Assembly (NCBI RefSeq): GCF_002741985.1
Contig: NZ_APHW01000104.1
Span: forward strand, 1 to 64,000
Length of the DNA: 64,000 bases
Source: Vibrio rotiferianus CAIM 577 = LMG 21460
GTDB taxonomy: Bacteria; Pseudomonadota; Gammaproteobacteria; Enterobacterales; Vibrionaceae
Direction of reading: 5' to 3'
Below are positions 18,665-28,377 of this stretch, in pieces; position 1 is the stretch's first letter, and each line of letters opens with the position of its first letter. The position numbers and the translations under genes are program-made. Below the pieces are notes generated by a model. The model saw nothing but the letters and a program-made list of their open reading frames with translations. It had not been told where the DNA came from and made no database searches.

Positions 18665-20713
18665 ATGCTAAAAAGTACAAAGACGTGTACGCGATTAATT
18701 CAACGTATGTCGGTTATCTCTATCTCTTGGAGTTCCGAATTTAAGTCCTACTTAACGGATTTAGCTTCGATTGCGCTACTGCTTCTCCCTTTGATTTTGT
18801 CTAATGCATTGGCGATATTTCTAGGACATGCTTTCCGTCTTACCGGATGGGGAGAACTGTCTCAACTACTTTTCCATGTCTCCGATATTCTGATAAATCT
18901 ATATCCCAGTGCTTTTTGTGTTGTTGCTGGCTACTACCTTTCGCATAAAACCAATGTCTCTAGTGCGGTATTCATTATCTATTCGCTGATCATGTTTTAC
19001 TTGATTTCGCTAGAAAACGGCAGCTTATCAGCAACATATATGTTGCCTAACAACCCATTACTCGCTCTGCTGAGTGCAACGATTACTTATCTATACTGCA
19101 TTGCTTTTAAGATACGTTTACTGGAGCCGCAAGCGCTAGATTTTTCGTCTCGTTTGCTCAAGCACGTAGTACATTTCTTCCTATTTGTATTGATTGCGTT
19201 AGTTGTGTCCAACTTGACGGCAATCGTTATGTCAATGTTTGGTAGTGCTATTCGTGAGATTGGAGTCGATCCGCTGACGTTACAAGGCGGCCTGATTTAT
19301 CAAACTGTCTTGGGGTTACTGGGTTCCATTGGCATTAATGGGCACAACCTATTGTTCGCCATTAAGCAGCAGATATTTGCAGCTACTGAAGCGAATATGA
19401 TTGCTTGGAAAGGTGGAGAGGCGTCACTAAATGTGATTAGCCAAGGTTTCTACGACGCGTTTATGTCTATGGGTGGTTCGGGTAACAGCATTAGCCTACT
19501 TATATGTGTATTGATGTTTGCCAGAGAGCGCAATCATCTGATGCTCGCACTAGCTGCAACGCCTTTGGTTATATTTAATATCAACGAAGTGTTGCTATTT
19601 GGGTTGCCTATTATTTTTAACCCGCTGCTGATCATCCCTTTTGTAACGGTTCCATTGGTGAGCTTTGTCATCACATATTCATGTATAGCCTCTGGCATTG
19701 TGCCTCCAGTTGAGAACATCGTAAACTGGATGACGCCTCCTCTGTTCAGCGGTTATATGGCGATGGGAAATCAACTTGAAGGGGCGATTCTGCAGGCGGT
19801 TGTCATTCTTGTTGGCGTTTTCATCTATCGGCCATTTTACTTGGCGTATGCAGGAAAGTATTCAGCTCAGTTTCGCGCAAATGCGACGTATACTGGTATT
19901 GAACGCTCGATTTTTAAAACGTTGCTAAACAATGTCAGGGATTCCAATAAGACAAGTATCAGTAAATCTACCGCTCAGAAGCGTTTAACAACCATTTTAC
20001 GTGAAGGCGAACTGGTCATGTTTTACCAGAAACTGCAGTCTACAAAAGATGTGAACGTATTCTCTTATGAAGCGCTACTACGTTATATCGATAAAGATGG
20101 GAAGTTGTGTCCACCAACGTTTGTTAGTGATTTTCAAATGCTTAATTCTATGCCATTGCTCGACAAGTTAGTGATAGAAAGAGTACTGGCTGACATGCAG
20201 AAAATGTCATTATCAAAAGAACGTCGCATCGCGATTAATATCGCAGTGGCGACTATTGAACAAGAAGAGTTTGTACCACATCTACTCTCTCGCTTAACTC
20301 ACTATGGAATCGAACCAGAATGGCTAGAAATTGAGATTACTGAAGAAGCGATTTTGAGTAATAAAGTATTCCTAATTAGAACAATGGAAGCGCTGCAGGC
20401 AAAAGGTATTAGGATTGCTATGGATGACTTTGGCACCGGTTACGCATCGTTTCCTCATTTGCTGAAGTATCCTTTCGACAAGATTAAGCTTGATCGCTCA
20501 TTATTGTTAGATGCAAATGACCAAAAAGGTCGAGATCTTTATGAGTTAGTTGCCAAGCTTGGACGCATTACTCATTGTGAGGTGGTCGCTGAGGGGGTAG
20601 AAACCCAGCAAGAGTACGATTTTGTCAAGGGATGTGGAGTGGACAAGGTCCAAGGTTACTTTTTTGCTCGCCCTGCGCCGTTGAAAGATATTATTGCTGA
20701 ACAATCTATTTAA
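18665..20713 (+). CDS. PTS EIIC-like membrane domain fused to an EAL phosphodiesterase
   Basis: A 682-aa fusion. Residues about 25-400 resemble a cellobiose/diacetylchitobiose-type PTS EIIC permease (ten or so hydrophobic helices, the MSMGGSGNSISLL segment, FNINEVLLFGLPIIFNP). Residues about 445-680 form an EAL domain with the expected catalytic set: EALLRY, INIAVAT, EIEITEEA, DDFGTGYASF, KLDRSL, AEGVET and QGYFFARP. It should hydrolyse c-di-GMP. No EIIA or EIIB part is present, so the membrane half is more likely a sugar sensor than a working transporter; that is inference. The start is uncertain: ATG 18665 has a poor ribosome site and another ATG lies at 18707. The 280 bp upstream contain nothing else that I recognise. 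Confidence 0.88.
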   Translation: MLKSTKTCTRLIQRMSVISISWSSEFKSYLTDLASIALLLLPLILSNALAIFLGHAFRLTGWGELSQLLFHVSDILINLYPSAFCVVAGYYLSHKTNVSSAVFIIYSLIMFYLISLENGSLSATYMLPNNPLLALLSATITYLYCIAFKIRLLEPQALDFSSRLLKHVVHFFLFVLIALVVSNLTAIVMSMFGSAIREIGVDPLTLQGGLIYQTVLGLLGSIGINGHNLLFAIKQQIFAATEANMIAWKGGEASLNVISQGFYDAFMSMGGSGNSISLLICVLMFARERNHLMLALAATPLVIFNINEVLLFGLPIIFNPLLIIPFVTVPLVSFVITYSCIASGIVPPVENIVNWMTPPLFSGYMAMGNQLEGAILQAVVILVGVFIYRPFYLAYAGKYSAQFRANATYTGIERSIFKTLLNNVRDSNKTSISKSTAQKRLTTILREGELVMFYQKLQSTKDVNVFSYEALLRYIDKDGKLCPPTFVSDFQMLNSMPLLDKLVIERVLADMQKMSLSKERRIAINIAVATIEQEEFVPHLLSRLTHYGIEPEWLEIEITEEAILSNKVFLIRTMEALQAKGIRIAMDDFGTGYASFPHLLKYPFDKIKLDRSLLLDANDQKGRDLYELVAKLGRITHCEVVAEGVETQQEYDFVKGCGVDKVQGYFFARPAPLKDIIAEQSI

Positions 20714-20716
20714 AAT

Positions 20717-20742
20717 AAAAGGAAGCGTATTGCTTCCTTTTT
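20717..20742. terminator. Bidirectional terminator between the EAL fusion and azurin
   Basis: Stem AAAAGGAAGC (20717-20726) / GCTTCCTTTT (20732-20741) with a 5-nt loop and runs of A and T on the two sides, placed between convergent genes. Confidence 0.92.
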
Positions 20743-20755
20743 GCATTTTGTACTG

Positions 20756-21208
20756 TTATTTGAACTCAAACTTACCCTGCATGATTGCCCAGTGACCAGG
20801 GAAAGAACAGAAGAATGAGTAATCACCTCCCGGAGTCATCTTCTCTGTGCTGAATGTGATAGAAGTGCTTTCGCCACCACCAATCACTTTGGTAAACGCG
20901 TAAACACGGTCATCGTTAGGTTTTACGTAGCTGTTCTCAAGACCTGCAGACATACCTTCCGTACCTACTGCCTGAAGGTTTGCTGTATCAGCTATCACCA
21001 CGTTATGACCCATTGATTGTGCTGGCATTTTACCAGTGTGGTTCAGCGTCAGTTTCACTTCTTTACACGTCGCTGGCACGCTCAGTGTTTTGGTTGAAAA
21101 CTGCATCATATCGTTAGCATCGATGGACACTTCACACTCTGCGCTTGCTTGCGCGCCAAAGCTTAATCCAGCTAGTGCAAAGGTTGCTGCTACTAAACGT
21201 AAAGACAT
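20756..21208 (-). CDS. azu: Azurin, periplasmic blue copper protein
   Basis: A 150-aa precursor with a Sec signal peptide ending near ASA (residues 21-23). The type I copper ligands are all present: His68 in MGHN, Cys134 in FFCSFPGH, His139 and Met143. Mature length of about 127 residues matches azurins, and a Cys pair (C25, C48) fits the conserved disulfide. Azurin carries electrons in the periplasm, between c-type cytochromes and reductases or peroxidases. It is transcribed alone from the 611-bp region shared with the chitinase gene. Confidence 0.94.
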   Translation of the reverse strand: MSLRLVAATFALAGLSFGAQASAECEVSIDANDMMQFSTKTLSVPATCKEVKLTLNHTGKMPAQSMGHNVVIADTANLQAVGTEGMSAGLENSYVKPNDDRVYAFTKVIGGGESTSITFSTEKMTPGGDYSFFCSFPGHWAIMQGKFEFK

Positions 21209-21819
21209 ATAACACTCTCCATATTTTATTTTTGGGCTGACTTGGATTCAAACCGATCCAATGCATCTCATTATCATCGAATATTCCAATTGAAACCGTG
21301 CTTCAATCCGGATATTGACGTTTTGTTGCAAAGTTATACTTATCGTTTTTATGGTGTGATCATTCATGTGCCGTATTTTCCTCTCTTGATTTCATAAATG
21401 TGAAGGGGATCTTTTTGGCCAAGAACTACCAATCTTTTCGGGTATGAGGTCAGCTTTTATTGGCGCTTTTTTCAGTAACATGTAACTAAGTATTTCAAGT
21501 GTTTTTATCCTGTAACTTATTGATTTTTAAATGCATGAAAACAAAGTGAAGACAAATGCTTATATCGATTGTGACCAGAAAATAGATTTGTTTTATCCAG
21601 TGCACACTTTCTGAATTTTGAATTAGAGTCCCAGTTTTTTGTTTGCTTACCGATTACGTATGAAATGTCGTCAAATTGACGTAAAAAGACGCTTTATTTT
21701 TGGCACTTTTACACCTGTAAGTTGAGTAACATTTAGTTACATCTGTCCGCTGCGGCGCGAAAAAAGTCCCCCTCTATAATGCTGTTCCTTTTTATTGTTG
21801 TTTGTATAAGTCCTTAATT
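21209..21819. promoter_or_regulatory. Long divergent regulatory region between azurin and chitinase
   Basis: 611 bp, AT-rich, without a credible gene. A TATAAT box lies at 21775-21780, 40 bp before the chitinase ATG, but I see no good -35 partner, which suggests activator dependence. GTAAC occurs several times, including the inverted repeat GTAAC-ATTTA-GTTAC at 21726-21740 and GTAACATGTAAC near 21476. Chitinase genes of vibrios respond to chitin oligosaccharides, so these may be activator sites; that link is a guess. Confidence 0.4.
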
Positions 21820-24800
21820 ATGAGAAAGAATACGCTAGCGATCATGCCAAGTGTTTTAGCACTGGCGATCGGTATGGGATTGCCTGCTGTACACGCAGGA
21901 GTGATCACAGATGCAACTATCGTCGGCTCAGAAAGCCAGTGGTGGAACACTTACAAAGTGATCCTAACGAACGACGGTTCAAAGCCAGTTGAACTGCGTG
22001 ATGCGAAAGTGACGTTTGATTCGAACCTATCTATGTCGACACCCTCTTGGTCTGCGACTGGCATCAGCTACCCGGGAATGAAGTTCACCAGCGACGCGCA
22101 AGGTAACGCGTTCAAGAACACACTTGCGCTGGCTTTTGATAGCGGTAGCTGGGTGAAATCTCAACTTCCGGCAGGTGAACGTATTGAGCTAACGCTAGGT
22201 GTGAGCGGCGTGTTGGATCTGACACTTCTTCAAAATACTATTCGTCTGATTGCTGACGATGAAGGTGAAGTCGGCGAACCAGAAATTTCTCTTCAATTGG
22301 CATCGCCAGTGAACGGTGCTGAGTTTGAAGAAGGTCAAGCGGTTGCCATGCTAGCAAACGTAACGGCGACTAATACCAGCGTTAAAGCGGTGACTTTCTT
22401 TGTAGACAACAAACAAGTGGCTCGTGTAACGCAAGCCCCATTCCAAGCGAGTTGGACTTCTGTTGGCGCAGGCGCTCACACGATCAAAGCTGTAGTGGAA
22501 GACGCCACAGGTTTAACCCAGCAACAAGCGGTCAGCATTTCAGTAAAAGAGAAGCCAGTTGAGCCACCTGTGGAGCCAGAAGTGCATGAGCTGACGTTCG
22601 TCGCGCCTACACAAGGTCAAACATTGATGGTGGGTGAGGCAACGACGATCAAAGCACGCGTTGATGGTGAATTAATCTCGAAACTGGAGTTCTGGGCAAA
22701 TGACCGTAAGTTAGGTCAACGTAACATCGCTGCAGGTCAAACGACGTATTCTCAATCTTGGACTCCAAATGAAGTGGGCAATGCGACACTTAAAGTGGTG
22801 GTTCTCGATCAGAACAACCAAATGGTTGAACAACGCAGTATCGCTGTTGCTATTGAAGCAGCTCCAAGCTTTGTTAAGCCAGAAGTGAGCTTCTCTTCGC
22901 CTTCAAACGGTTCGAAGTTTGAAAAAGGTGAAGCGGTATCGATATCTGTTCGTGCAACGGATGCTGATGACGATTTGTCTCGCGTTATCGTGAAAGCAAA
23001 CAACAAGCAAATCTGTGATTTCAACGCAGCAACCACAAACCAGTTCTCTTGTAACTGGACGGCGTCAGAAGTTGGTGCAGTTGAGCTAGAAGCGATTGCG
23101 ACGGATGCTGAGAACCTAACGGCAACAGTACGTGTAAACATCACAGTTGAAAAAGTAGAAACACCGACGCCTCCGCCAACAGGTGGACTGTGTGCTGATT
23201 TTAATGTGTACCCAGACTGGACTCGTGGTGATCATGCAACAGGCGGCGACATTATGGTTCACAAGAACATTGCTTACTCAGCGGTATACTGGACGCAATC
23301 TGTTCCTGGCAGCGATAGCTCATGGTCATTGCATCTAAACTGTGATGGTACTGAGCCGGGTACAGCGCCAGCGCTTTCATTGCGCAACCCAATGGACCCA
23401 GTGCGTCTAGAAGTGGCAGGTTGGCCAAACACATTCGTTGTGGCGAGCCCATCCACTCAAGCGCCAAGTACGCTAACTATCGCAGCAAGCAGCAGTGATG
23501 CGCTCACAGACCTAGAGCAGCTTACACGTTCGTTTGTGTCAGCTATCGAACAAGCAGAGAACGCGGGTACAGCATCTATTGTGATTCGCTCGGATGTTCT
23601 GGATCTCGCTACGCAAGACAAAGGGGCGTCGTTTGGTGCCGTTGCGGTTAAACAAGCACTGACGAATGCTATTGATATCACGGGTAGCCGTATTGATATT
23701 GATGCAATCAACGTACTGAGCGATGACGTTAAAGGCTGGGCACATGCTTACAACTTGATCTTCACCACCCTTGCGCCACAAGCGACATTTGGTTGGTCAT
23801 TAAGCATTGGTGAGTTTGCTTACGATACCCACTCTGGTCGTCAGTCTGTATGGGATGAAGCGTCTGTTTTCACGGCTGATCTACTTGATAGCTTCGAGCT
23901 TTACAAAGCAGATTCTGCGAACAAAGCTGACTTTGTGGCGTTTACTAAATCGAATGCAACAACTGCACTAACCAGCGAGCAGTGGCACCACGCACTTGAG
24001 TACGTAAAACAGGTGACAGATTACGTTGATGCGCCTGCAATGCTAGCGAACATGCCGACAGAGCAAACCGCAAACTATTTCATGGGTAACACGCAAACCG
24101 ATCAGCAAATCCGTAAAGCGGCGTACAGCAACGTGTTTGCATTGATGTTTGATCAAGACTCTCAAGCCCTAACCAGCAAGATTGAGCTTTACCAAACGGC
24201 GAAAGTGCCACTGTACTACGTAGGTGAAGAGTTAGAGAAAGGTTCATTGACTCGCATTGAAGCGCTAAACCAAGAGTTAGCAAATGCTGAAAGCGTGATT
24301 GATAACGAAGCCTTCCTATACGAAACGCCACAATCTCAATGGGTTCCGTCAACGGTTTACAAGTGGAACGACTTCCTAGATGGCTTGAATGCAATGCACA
24401 ACATTGGTGTGGCGGGCAACAAGTTCTGGTTGATGAACGATGACGTTGATGATGCAACCAACATCAAATACGCGAAAGTCGCGATTGCTGCGTTCCTTGC
24501 GCAAAGTATGCAAGAGACTATCCGCTACAACGCGTGTGATGAAAACAATTGGTCTGAAGTGAAATACGGCGCGCCTGCGGATTACCCAATGACAGCAAGC
24601 TGTGGTCAATTGGGTCAGAAATACGCAGATTACGGCGTAAACCCAGTTTCTGGTTTGGACCATGCGTACTCTTGTCCTCGTGATGACAAAATGGAAGTCA
24701 GTGCGTTGACTCATGCGAAATGGTATGGCGCTCCAGCTCCAGTCTTTGCCGCACCTGATGCAGTACTTGAAGAGCGTGGTCTATTGGTGAACGGTGCAGC

Positions 24801-25443
24801 AGGTCGTTGGACAAACAATGGTCACTGTAACGATGTTCCAGAAAGCGTAGATACGTCTAAACAAGTGTGGGAACGCGACGAATGTAAGACTTACGTTGGT
24901 CAGAAGGCCGGTAAGTTCATTTGGGACGGCAGCAGCCAAGAAAGCGTTGAAGGTTGTGGCTGGTGGGGGCGTGGTGTTATCCAAACCACAGGTCGTCAGA
25001 ACTTCGGTACGCTTAACCACTACCTAGGTCGCTCGCACGTTGACCCATCAACCATTGGTAAGACAATTGATGGCGTAACGGTAGAAGCACCACCGGCGAA
25101 CCCGCTTTATGCTGAGCTAGATTTCTGTTCTAACCCAGGTCTGATTTGTAGCTCGGAAGAGAACAAAGAGATCAAGTGGATCGCAGGTCTGTTCTACTGG
25201 GTAACGTCAGTTCAGGCATACAACGATGAAGGCGGTCAGTACGCTGATTGGAACTACCACAACGAACTGAAGAAGTATGTAGATAGTGGTCTGCAAGGTT
25301 CTCAATTTATCGATGACGTTTCAGGCATCGTTAACCGTGGTTGTCCGGATCTGACGTGTTCGACAGGTGATGTTCACAACGTTAAAGAGCGCCGCGAGAA
25401 CTTCAAACTGGTACTACAAAAGCTAGGTCTTGATCCTCGCTAA
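21820..25443 (+). CDS. Secreted multidomain GH19 chitinase
   Basis: A 1207-aa precursor from the ATG at 21820 (upstream TTG at 21802 rejected). Signal peptide of about 26 residues ends PAVHA. In order: an N-terminal beta-sandwich (about 27-155, CBM2-like look with SQWWNTYKVILTNDG), three Ig-like repeats each starting like SPVNGAEFEEGQ, APTQGQTLMVGE and SPSNGSKFEKGE (about 160-445), a chitin-binding CBM5/12-like module (YPDWTRGDHATGGDIMVH, about 462-510), a linker region, and a C-terminal GH19 domain. The GH19 part shows a catalytic-Glu-like AQSMQE (Glu899) and WWGRGVIQTTGR from Trp1048, as in family 19 chitinases. It should be exported, probably by type II secretion, and cut chitin. Large GH19 enzymes of this layout are less common than the GH18 chitinases of vibrios. 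Confidence 0.88.
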   Translation: MRKNTLAIMPSVLALAIGMGLPAVHAGVITDATIVGSESQWWNTYKVILTNDGSKPVELRDAKVTFDSNLSMSTPSWSATGISYPGMKFTSDAQGNAFKNTLALAFDSGSWVKSQLPAGERIELTLGVSGVLDLTLLQNTIRLIADDEGEVGEPEISLQLASPVNGAEFEEGQAVAMLANVTATNTSVKAVTFFVDNKQVARVTQAPFQASWTSVGAGAHTIKAVVEDATGLTQQQAVSISVKEKPVEPPVEPEVHELTFVAPTQGQTLMVGEATTIKARVDGELISKLEFWANDRKLGQRNIAAGQTTYSQSWTPNEVGNATLKVVVLDQNNQMVEQRSIAVAIEAAPSFVKPEVSFSSPSNGSKFEKGEAVSISVRATDADDDLSRVIVKANNKQICDFNAATTNQFSCNWTASEVGAVELEAIATDAENLTATVRVNITVEKVETPTPPPTGGLCADFNVYPDWTRGDHATGGDIMVHKNIAYSAVYWTQSVPGSDSSWSLHLNCDGTEPGTAPALSLRNPMDPVRLEVAGWPNTFVVASPSTQAPSTLTIAASSSDALTDLEQLTRSFVSAIEQAENAGTASIVIRSDVLDLATQDKGASFGAVAVKQALTNAIDITGSRIDIDAINVLSDDVKGWAHAYNLIFTTLAPQATFGWSLSIGEFAYDTHSGRQSVWDEASVFTADLLDSFELYKADSANKADFVAFTKSNATTALTSEQWHHALEYVKQVTDYVDAPAMLANMPTEQTANYFMGNTQTDQQIRKAAYSNVFALMFDQDSQALTSKIELYQTAKVPLYYVGEELEKGSLTRIEALNQELANAESVIDNEAFLYETPQSQWVPSTVYKWNDFLDGLNAMHNIGVAGNKFWLMNDDVDDATNIKYAKVAIAAFLAQSMQETIRYNACDENNWSEVKYGAPADYPMTASCGQLGQKYADYGVNPVSGLDHAYSCPRDDKMEVSALTHAKWYGAPAPVFAAPDAVLEERGLLVNGAAGRWTNNGHCNDVPESVDTSKQVWERDECKTYVGQKAGKFIWDGSSQESVEGCGWWGRGVIQTTGRQNFGTLNHYLGRSHVDPSTIGKTIDGVTVEAPPANPLYAELDFCSNPGLICSSEENKEIKWIAGLFYWVTSVQAYNDEGGQYADWNYHNELKKYVDSGLQGSQFIDDVSGIVNRGCPDLTCSTGDVHNVKERRENFKLVLQKLGLDPR

Positions 25444-25469
25444 TTAAGACAAAGCAACATCGATGAAGC

Positions 25470-25500
25470 AAAGCCATCACTGAAAAGTGGTGGCTTTTTT
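25470..25500 (+). terminator. Intrinsic terminator after the chitinase
   Basis: A 12-bp stem AAAGCCATCACT (25470-25481) / AGTGGTGGCTTT (25486-25497, one T-G pair) with a GAAA loop and a T run. Confidence 0.92.
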
Positions 25501-25661
25501 GTTTTTCGCATTAGGTTTAGATTTTTACAAATTCGTAATAGTCATTTTCTTTTTCTGCTTATTATCATTTATTTTCAACCCAATATAATGCCCGCCATTC
25601 CAAACGTATTTGCTGCGTTTTTGATTTTTATCTTTCGATGGATGGTTTCCGGGAGGGGAGT

Positions 25662-26891
25662 ATGTCGAACTTTGTTGTTGTCGGTGGTGGTGCTGCGGGT
25701 CTAGAAATGGTCACGCGTTTAGCGAGCAGTTTTGCAGGCAAATCTGATCATACCGTTACTTTGGTTGAGCCATCTTCTCATCACTTATGGAAACCAAGAC
25801 TGCATGAGATTGCAGCGGGCACGTTTGATAATGAGCTCGATTCGGTTGCGTTTCGTCTTCATGCTGCTTGCCACGGCTACCAGTATGTTCAAGCTCGAAT
25901 GTCTGGTTTAAACCGAGCAGAAAAAACCATTATGGTGAGTTCCGAACTGTCGCCTGAACAAACGTTGAAATACGATTACCTCGTGATTGCAGTGGGTGCG
26001 ATCAGTAACGATTTCAAAATCCCGGGGGTAAGCGATCATTGCTTATTCTTAGATTCCGCTCCTCAAGCAGAAAAAGCGTGGGAACAGATGAAGCAGATGC
26101 TGGCAAGCGGTGGTTTGCATCGTGTTTCTATCGTGGGTGCTGGTGCGACCGGCGTTGAGCTGGCGGCCGAATGGGCGAAAGTCAGCAAGCAATTAAACCG
26201 CTATCAAAATGATACTCAACTTTCCATTACGCTCATCGAAGCGGCAGATCGTGTGTTACCTGCAAGTGCTGAGTGCATGTCTACCAAGGTACTTAAGAAG
26301 CTACAAAAGCAGGGCGTTAACGTTCGTTTAAACACAAAAGTTCAGCGTGCAGAAGCAGACCGTATCGTGACGGAAAATGAAATCATTCCTGCCGATCTGC
26401 AAATTTGGGCGGCAGGGATTCGATGCCCGGATTGGTTAGCGAACCTTGATGGTCTAGAAAGTAACCGCATTAACCAACTTAAAGTGCTGCCTACGCTGCA
26501 AACCACTCTGGATGAAAACGTGTTTGTTATTGGTGATAGTGCCGAATGCCCACAAGAAGATGGAAGCATCGTGCCACCACGAGCGCAAGCTGCCAACCAA
26601 GCTGCTGCACACCTAGCGAAGCAACTTAAACGCTTGGTGAAAGGCAAAGAGTTAAAACCGTTTGTATTCAAAGATGGTGGGATGGTCGTCGCGCTTGGGC
26701 ATGATTACGCGGTTGGCACATTGATGAATGACAAAGTCGTATTGCGTGGACGCTACGTTCGCCGTTTGTACGACACCATATTTAGACTGCATCAACGCGT
26801 CATTTTTGGCTGGTTCCGTGTGTCGGCACTGGTGGTTCTTAAACGGGTAAAAGGTTTATTGAACCCGTACTACAAGGGCTCTTGGTCTTAA
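25662..26891 (+). CDS. NDH-2-like FAD/NAD(P)H-dependent oxidoreductase
   Basis: A 409-aa flavoprotein. The ATG at 25662 is chosen because an excellent GGGAGGGGAG ribosome site precedes it. FAD motif VVVGGGAAGLE is at residues 4-14, the NAD motif SIVGAGATGVELA is near 160, and the second FAD contact ENVFVIGDSAECP is near 285. The layout and length fit type II NADH:quinone oxidoreductase, which oxidises NADH at the membrane face without pumping protons. The C-terminal region (RLYDTIFRLHQRVIFGWF) is amphipathic or hydrophobic, as expected for membrane attachment. It may serve as an auxiliary Ndh; another flavoprotein role cannot be excluded. Confidence 0.85.
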   Translation: MSNFVVVGGGAAGLEMVTRLASSFAGKSDHTVTLVEPSSHHLWKPRLHEIAAGTFDNELDSVAFRLHAACHGYQYVQARMSGLNRAEKTIMVSSELSPEQTLKYDYLVIAVGAISNDFKIPGVSDHCLFLDSAPQAEKAWEQMKQMLASGGLHRVSIVGAGATGVELAAEWAKVSKQLNRYQNDTQLSITLIEAADRVLPASAECMSTKVLKKLQKQGVNVRLNTKVQRAEADRIVTENEIIPADLQIWAAGIRCPDWLANLDGLESNRINQLKVLPTLQTTLDENVFVIGDSAECPQEDGSIVPPRAQAANQAAAHLAKQLKRLVKGKELKPFVFKDGGMVVALGHDYAVGTLMNDKVVLRGRYVRRLYDTIFRLHQRVIFGWFRVSALVVLKRVKGLLNPYYKGSWS

Positions 26892-26974
26892 TCCAAGTAG
26901 TTACTCTTCACTTCCATTTGTTCATTTTTATCGAGCGCCCAAATCAGCAGAATTTGTGGCGCTAGGTGTTTTTT

Positions 26975-28285
26975 ATGCGTCATTTTCAACTCTCTTTGCC
27001 CGTTCAACTTCTTATTTCTGCACTACTTGCATGGACTGGTGCGCAAGCTCTCCTTCTTCTTGTCTACCATGGGTTGGCAGAAAAATCACTTTTACTGTCG
27101 AGTGATTACTACCAAATTTTAATGTTGGGCAAAACGGTCTATCTCGGCTTACTGAAAATGGTGGTGGGTTTGATGGTGCTGTTTTCTCTTGTCGAAGGCA
27201 TCACCAATATTGGTTCAACCGTTCGTCTTAAAGCTCTGGGTGGGCGAACACTGCTTTTCTACAGTTTCACCACCTTAATTGCCATTAGTTTAGGACTTGG
27301 TGCGTCGTTAGCATTGCCTGCTTGGGAGCCACTTAGCCAAGCTATTTCTGTGGGTAGTGATGTTCGTTTGATTGACGAGCAAGGGGCAGGTGGTGCCGCA
27401 ATATTGACCAATCTCGTTAAGATGGCGATGGTGAATCCATTTGCTGCACTGGCGAATGGTAACTTACTGGCGATCGTGGTCTTCTCCTTTATGGCAGGCG
27501 TTGCGATTTTACTTTCTGTTCCATCTGGTCATCCGTTGCTAGCGGTGATTTCAGGGCTAAACAAAAGCGTCAACACCATGATTCGAGGCATCGTTAAGCT
27601 GTCGCCAATAGCTATTTTCGCGATCGTGTTTGATATCACGCTGACCTCAAGTGGGAATCTGATTCAGCAACTCGCGTTGTTTGCGTTGCTGGTGTTTGTG
27701 CTTACGATGGTGCACGGGCTAGTGGTGCTACCGACGATTGCCAAGGTAATGACGGGGATCTCTCCAGTTGCGCTGTTCAAAGCGATTTCGGCACCGTTAG
27801 CCATGGCGTTCGCAACGTCTTCAAGTGCGGCAGCTCTGCCTCTTGCAAAGCAAAGTGCGGAAGACAATTTGGATGTCTCACCAGAAGTCAGCAGCATGGT
27901 ATTGCCACTCGGCTCTGTAATGAATATGGATGGCACCGCGCTATTTGAAGGCGTCGCTGCGATTTTCCTAGCACAGTTGTTTGGGGTGGATTTGAGCACC
28001 ACTGGGTTGGTGATGATCTTCATTATGGCAATGGTTTCTTCCGTTGGTGCGCCAGGCATGCCTTCGGGCTCCATGTCGGGTATGCAGTTAGTACTACTAG
28101 CTGCGGGCATTCCATTGGAAGCGATAGCTATTTTATTAATGATAGAAAGACCGTTGGATACATTCCGCACCGCGGTCAACGTTGAGGGGGATTTGGTTGC
28201 GACATTGGTGATAGACCGTTGGCAGAAGAAGCAAGAGGGTGAAAGCAGTATTTATTACCAAAAACCAGAGCCTTTGGTCAGCTAA
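26975..28285 (+). CDS. Dicarboxylate/amino acid:cation symporter (SDF/DAACS family)
   Basis: A 436-aa transporter with about eight membrane helices and two re-entrant hairpins. The serine-rich hairpin ATSSSAAALPLA and the later MNMDGTALFEGVAAIFLAQ match the SDF family (GltP, DctA, SstT). ATG 26975 (AGGT ribosome site) is preferred to a GTG three codons upstream. Members import glutamate, aspartate, C4-dicarboxylates or serine with Na+ or H+. I cannot fix the substrate. The gene starts 83 nt after the flavoprotein stop and might be read through from it. Confidence 0.88.
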   Translation: MRHFQLSLPVQLLISALLAWTGAQALLLLVYHGLAEKSLLLSSDYYQILMLGKTVYLGLLKMVVGLMVLFSLVEGITNIGSTVRLKALGGRTLLFYSFTTLIAISLGLGASLALPAWEPLSQAISVGSDVRLIDEQGAGGAAILTNLVKMAMVNPFAALANGNLLAIVVFSFMAGVAILLSVPSGHPLLAVISGLNKSVNTMIRGIVKLSPIAIFAIVFDITLTSSGNLIQQLALFALLVFVLTMVHGLVVLPTIAKVMTGISPVALFKAISAPLAMAFATSSSAAALPLAKQSAEDNLDVSPEVSSMVLPLGSVMNMDGTALFEGVAAIFLAQLFGVDLSTTGLVMIFIMAMVSSVGAPGMPSGSMSGMQLVLLAAGIPLEAIAILLMIERPLDTFRTAVNVEGDLVATLVIDRWQKKQEGESSIYYQKPEPLVS

Positions 28286-28296
28286 ACTTCGAGGTA

Positions 28297-28322
28297 AATA
28301 CGCACCCTACTGGGTGCGTATT
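28297..28322 (+). terminator. Strong hairpin after the symporter gene
   Basis: Perfect 11-bp stem AATACGCACCC (28297-28307) / GGGTGCGTATT (28312-28322) with a TACT loop, between convergent genes. It lacks a T tract on the plus strand, so it may work as a processing or pause site rather than a textbook terminator. Confidence 0.6.
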
Positions 28323-28377
28323 GGACGAAAAGAAGTGCGGCATTAGCTAAGATGAAAATAAGATCATTTCTTGTGCA

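Noticed and set aside
23457..24714. Several minus-strand frames of 80-125 codons inside the chitinase gene
   Set aside because: Antisense shadows of a long gene with strong codon bias; no supporting signals.
27664..28179. 171-codon minus-strand frame
   Set aside because: Antisense to the conserved hairpin and helix regions of the SDF symporter; composition is that of reversed membrane-helix codons.
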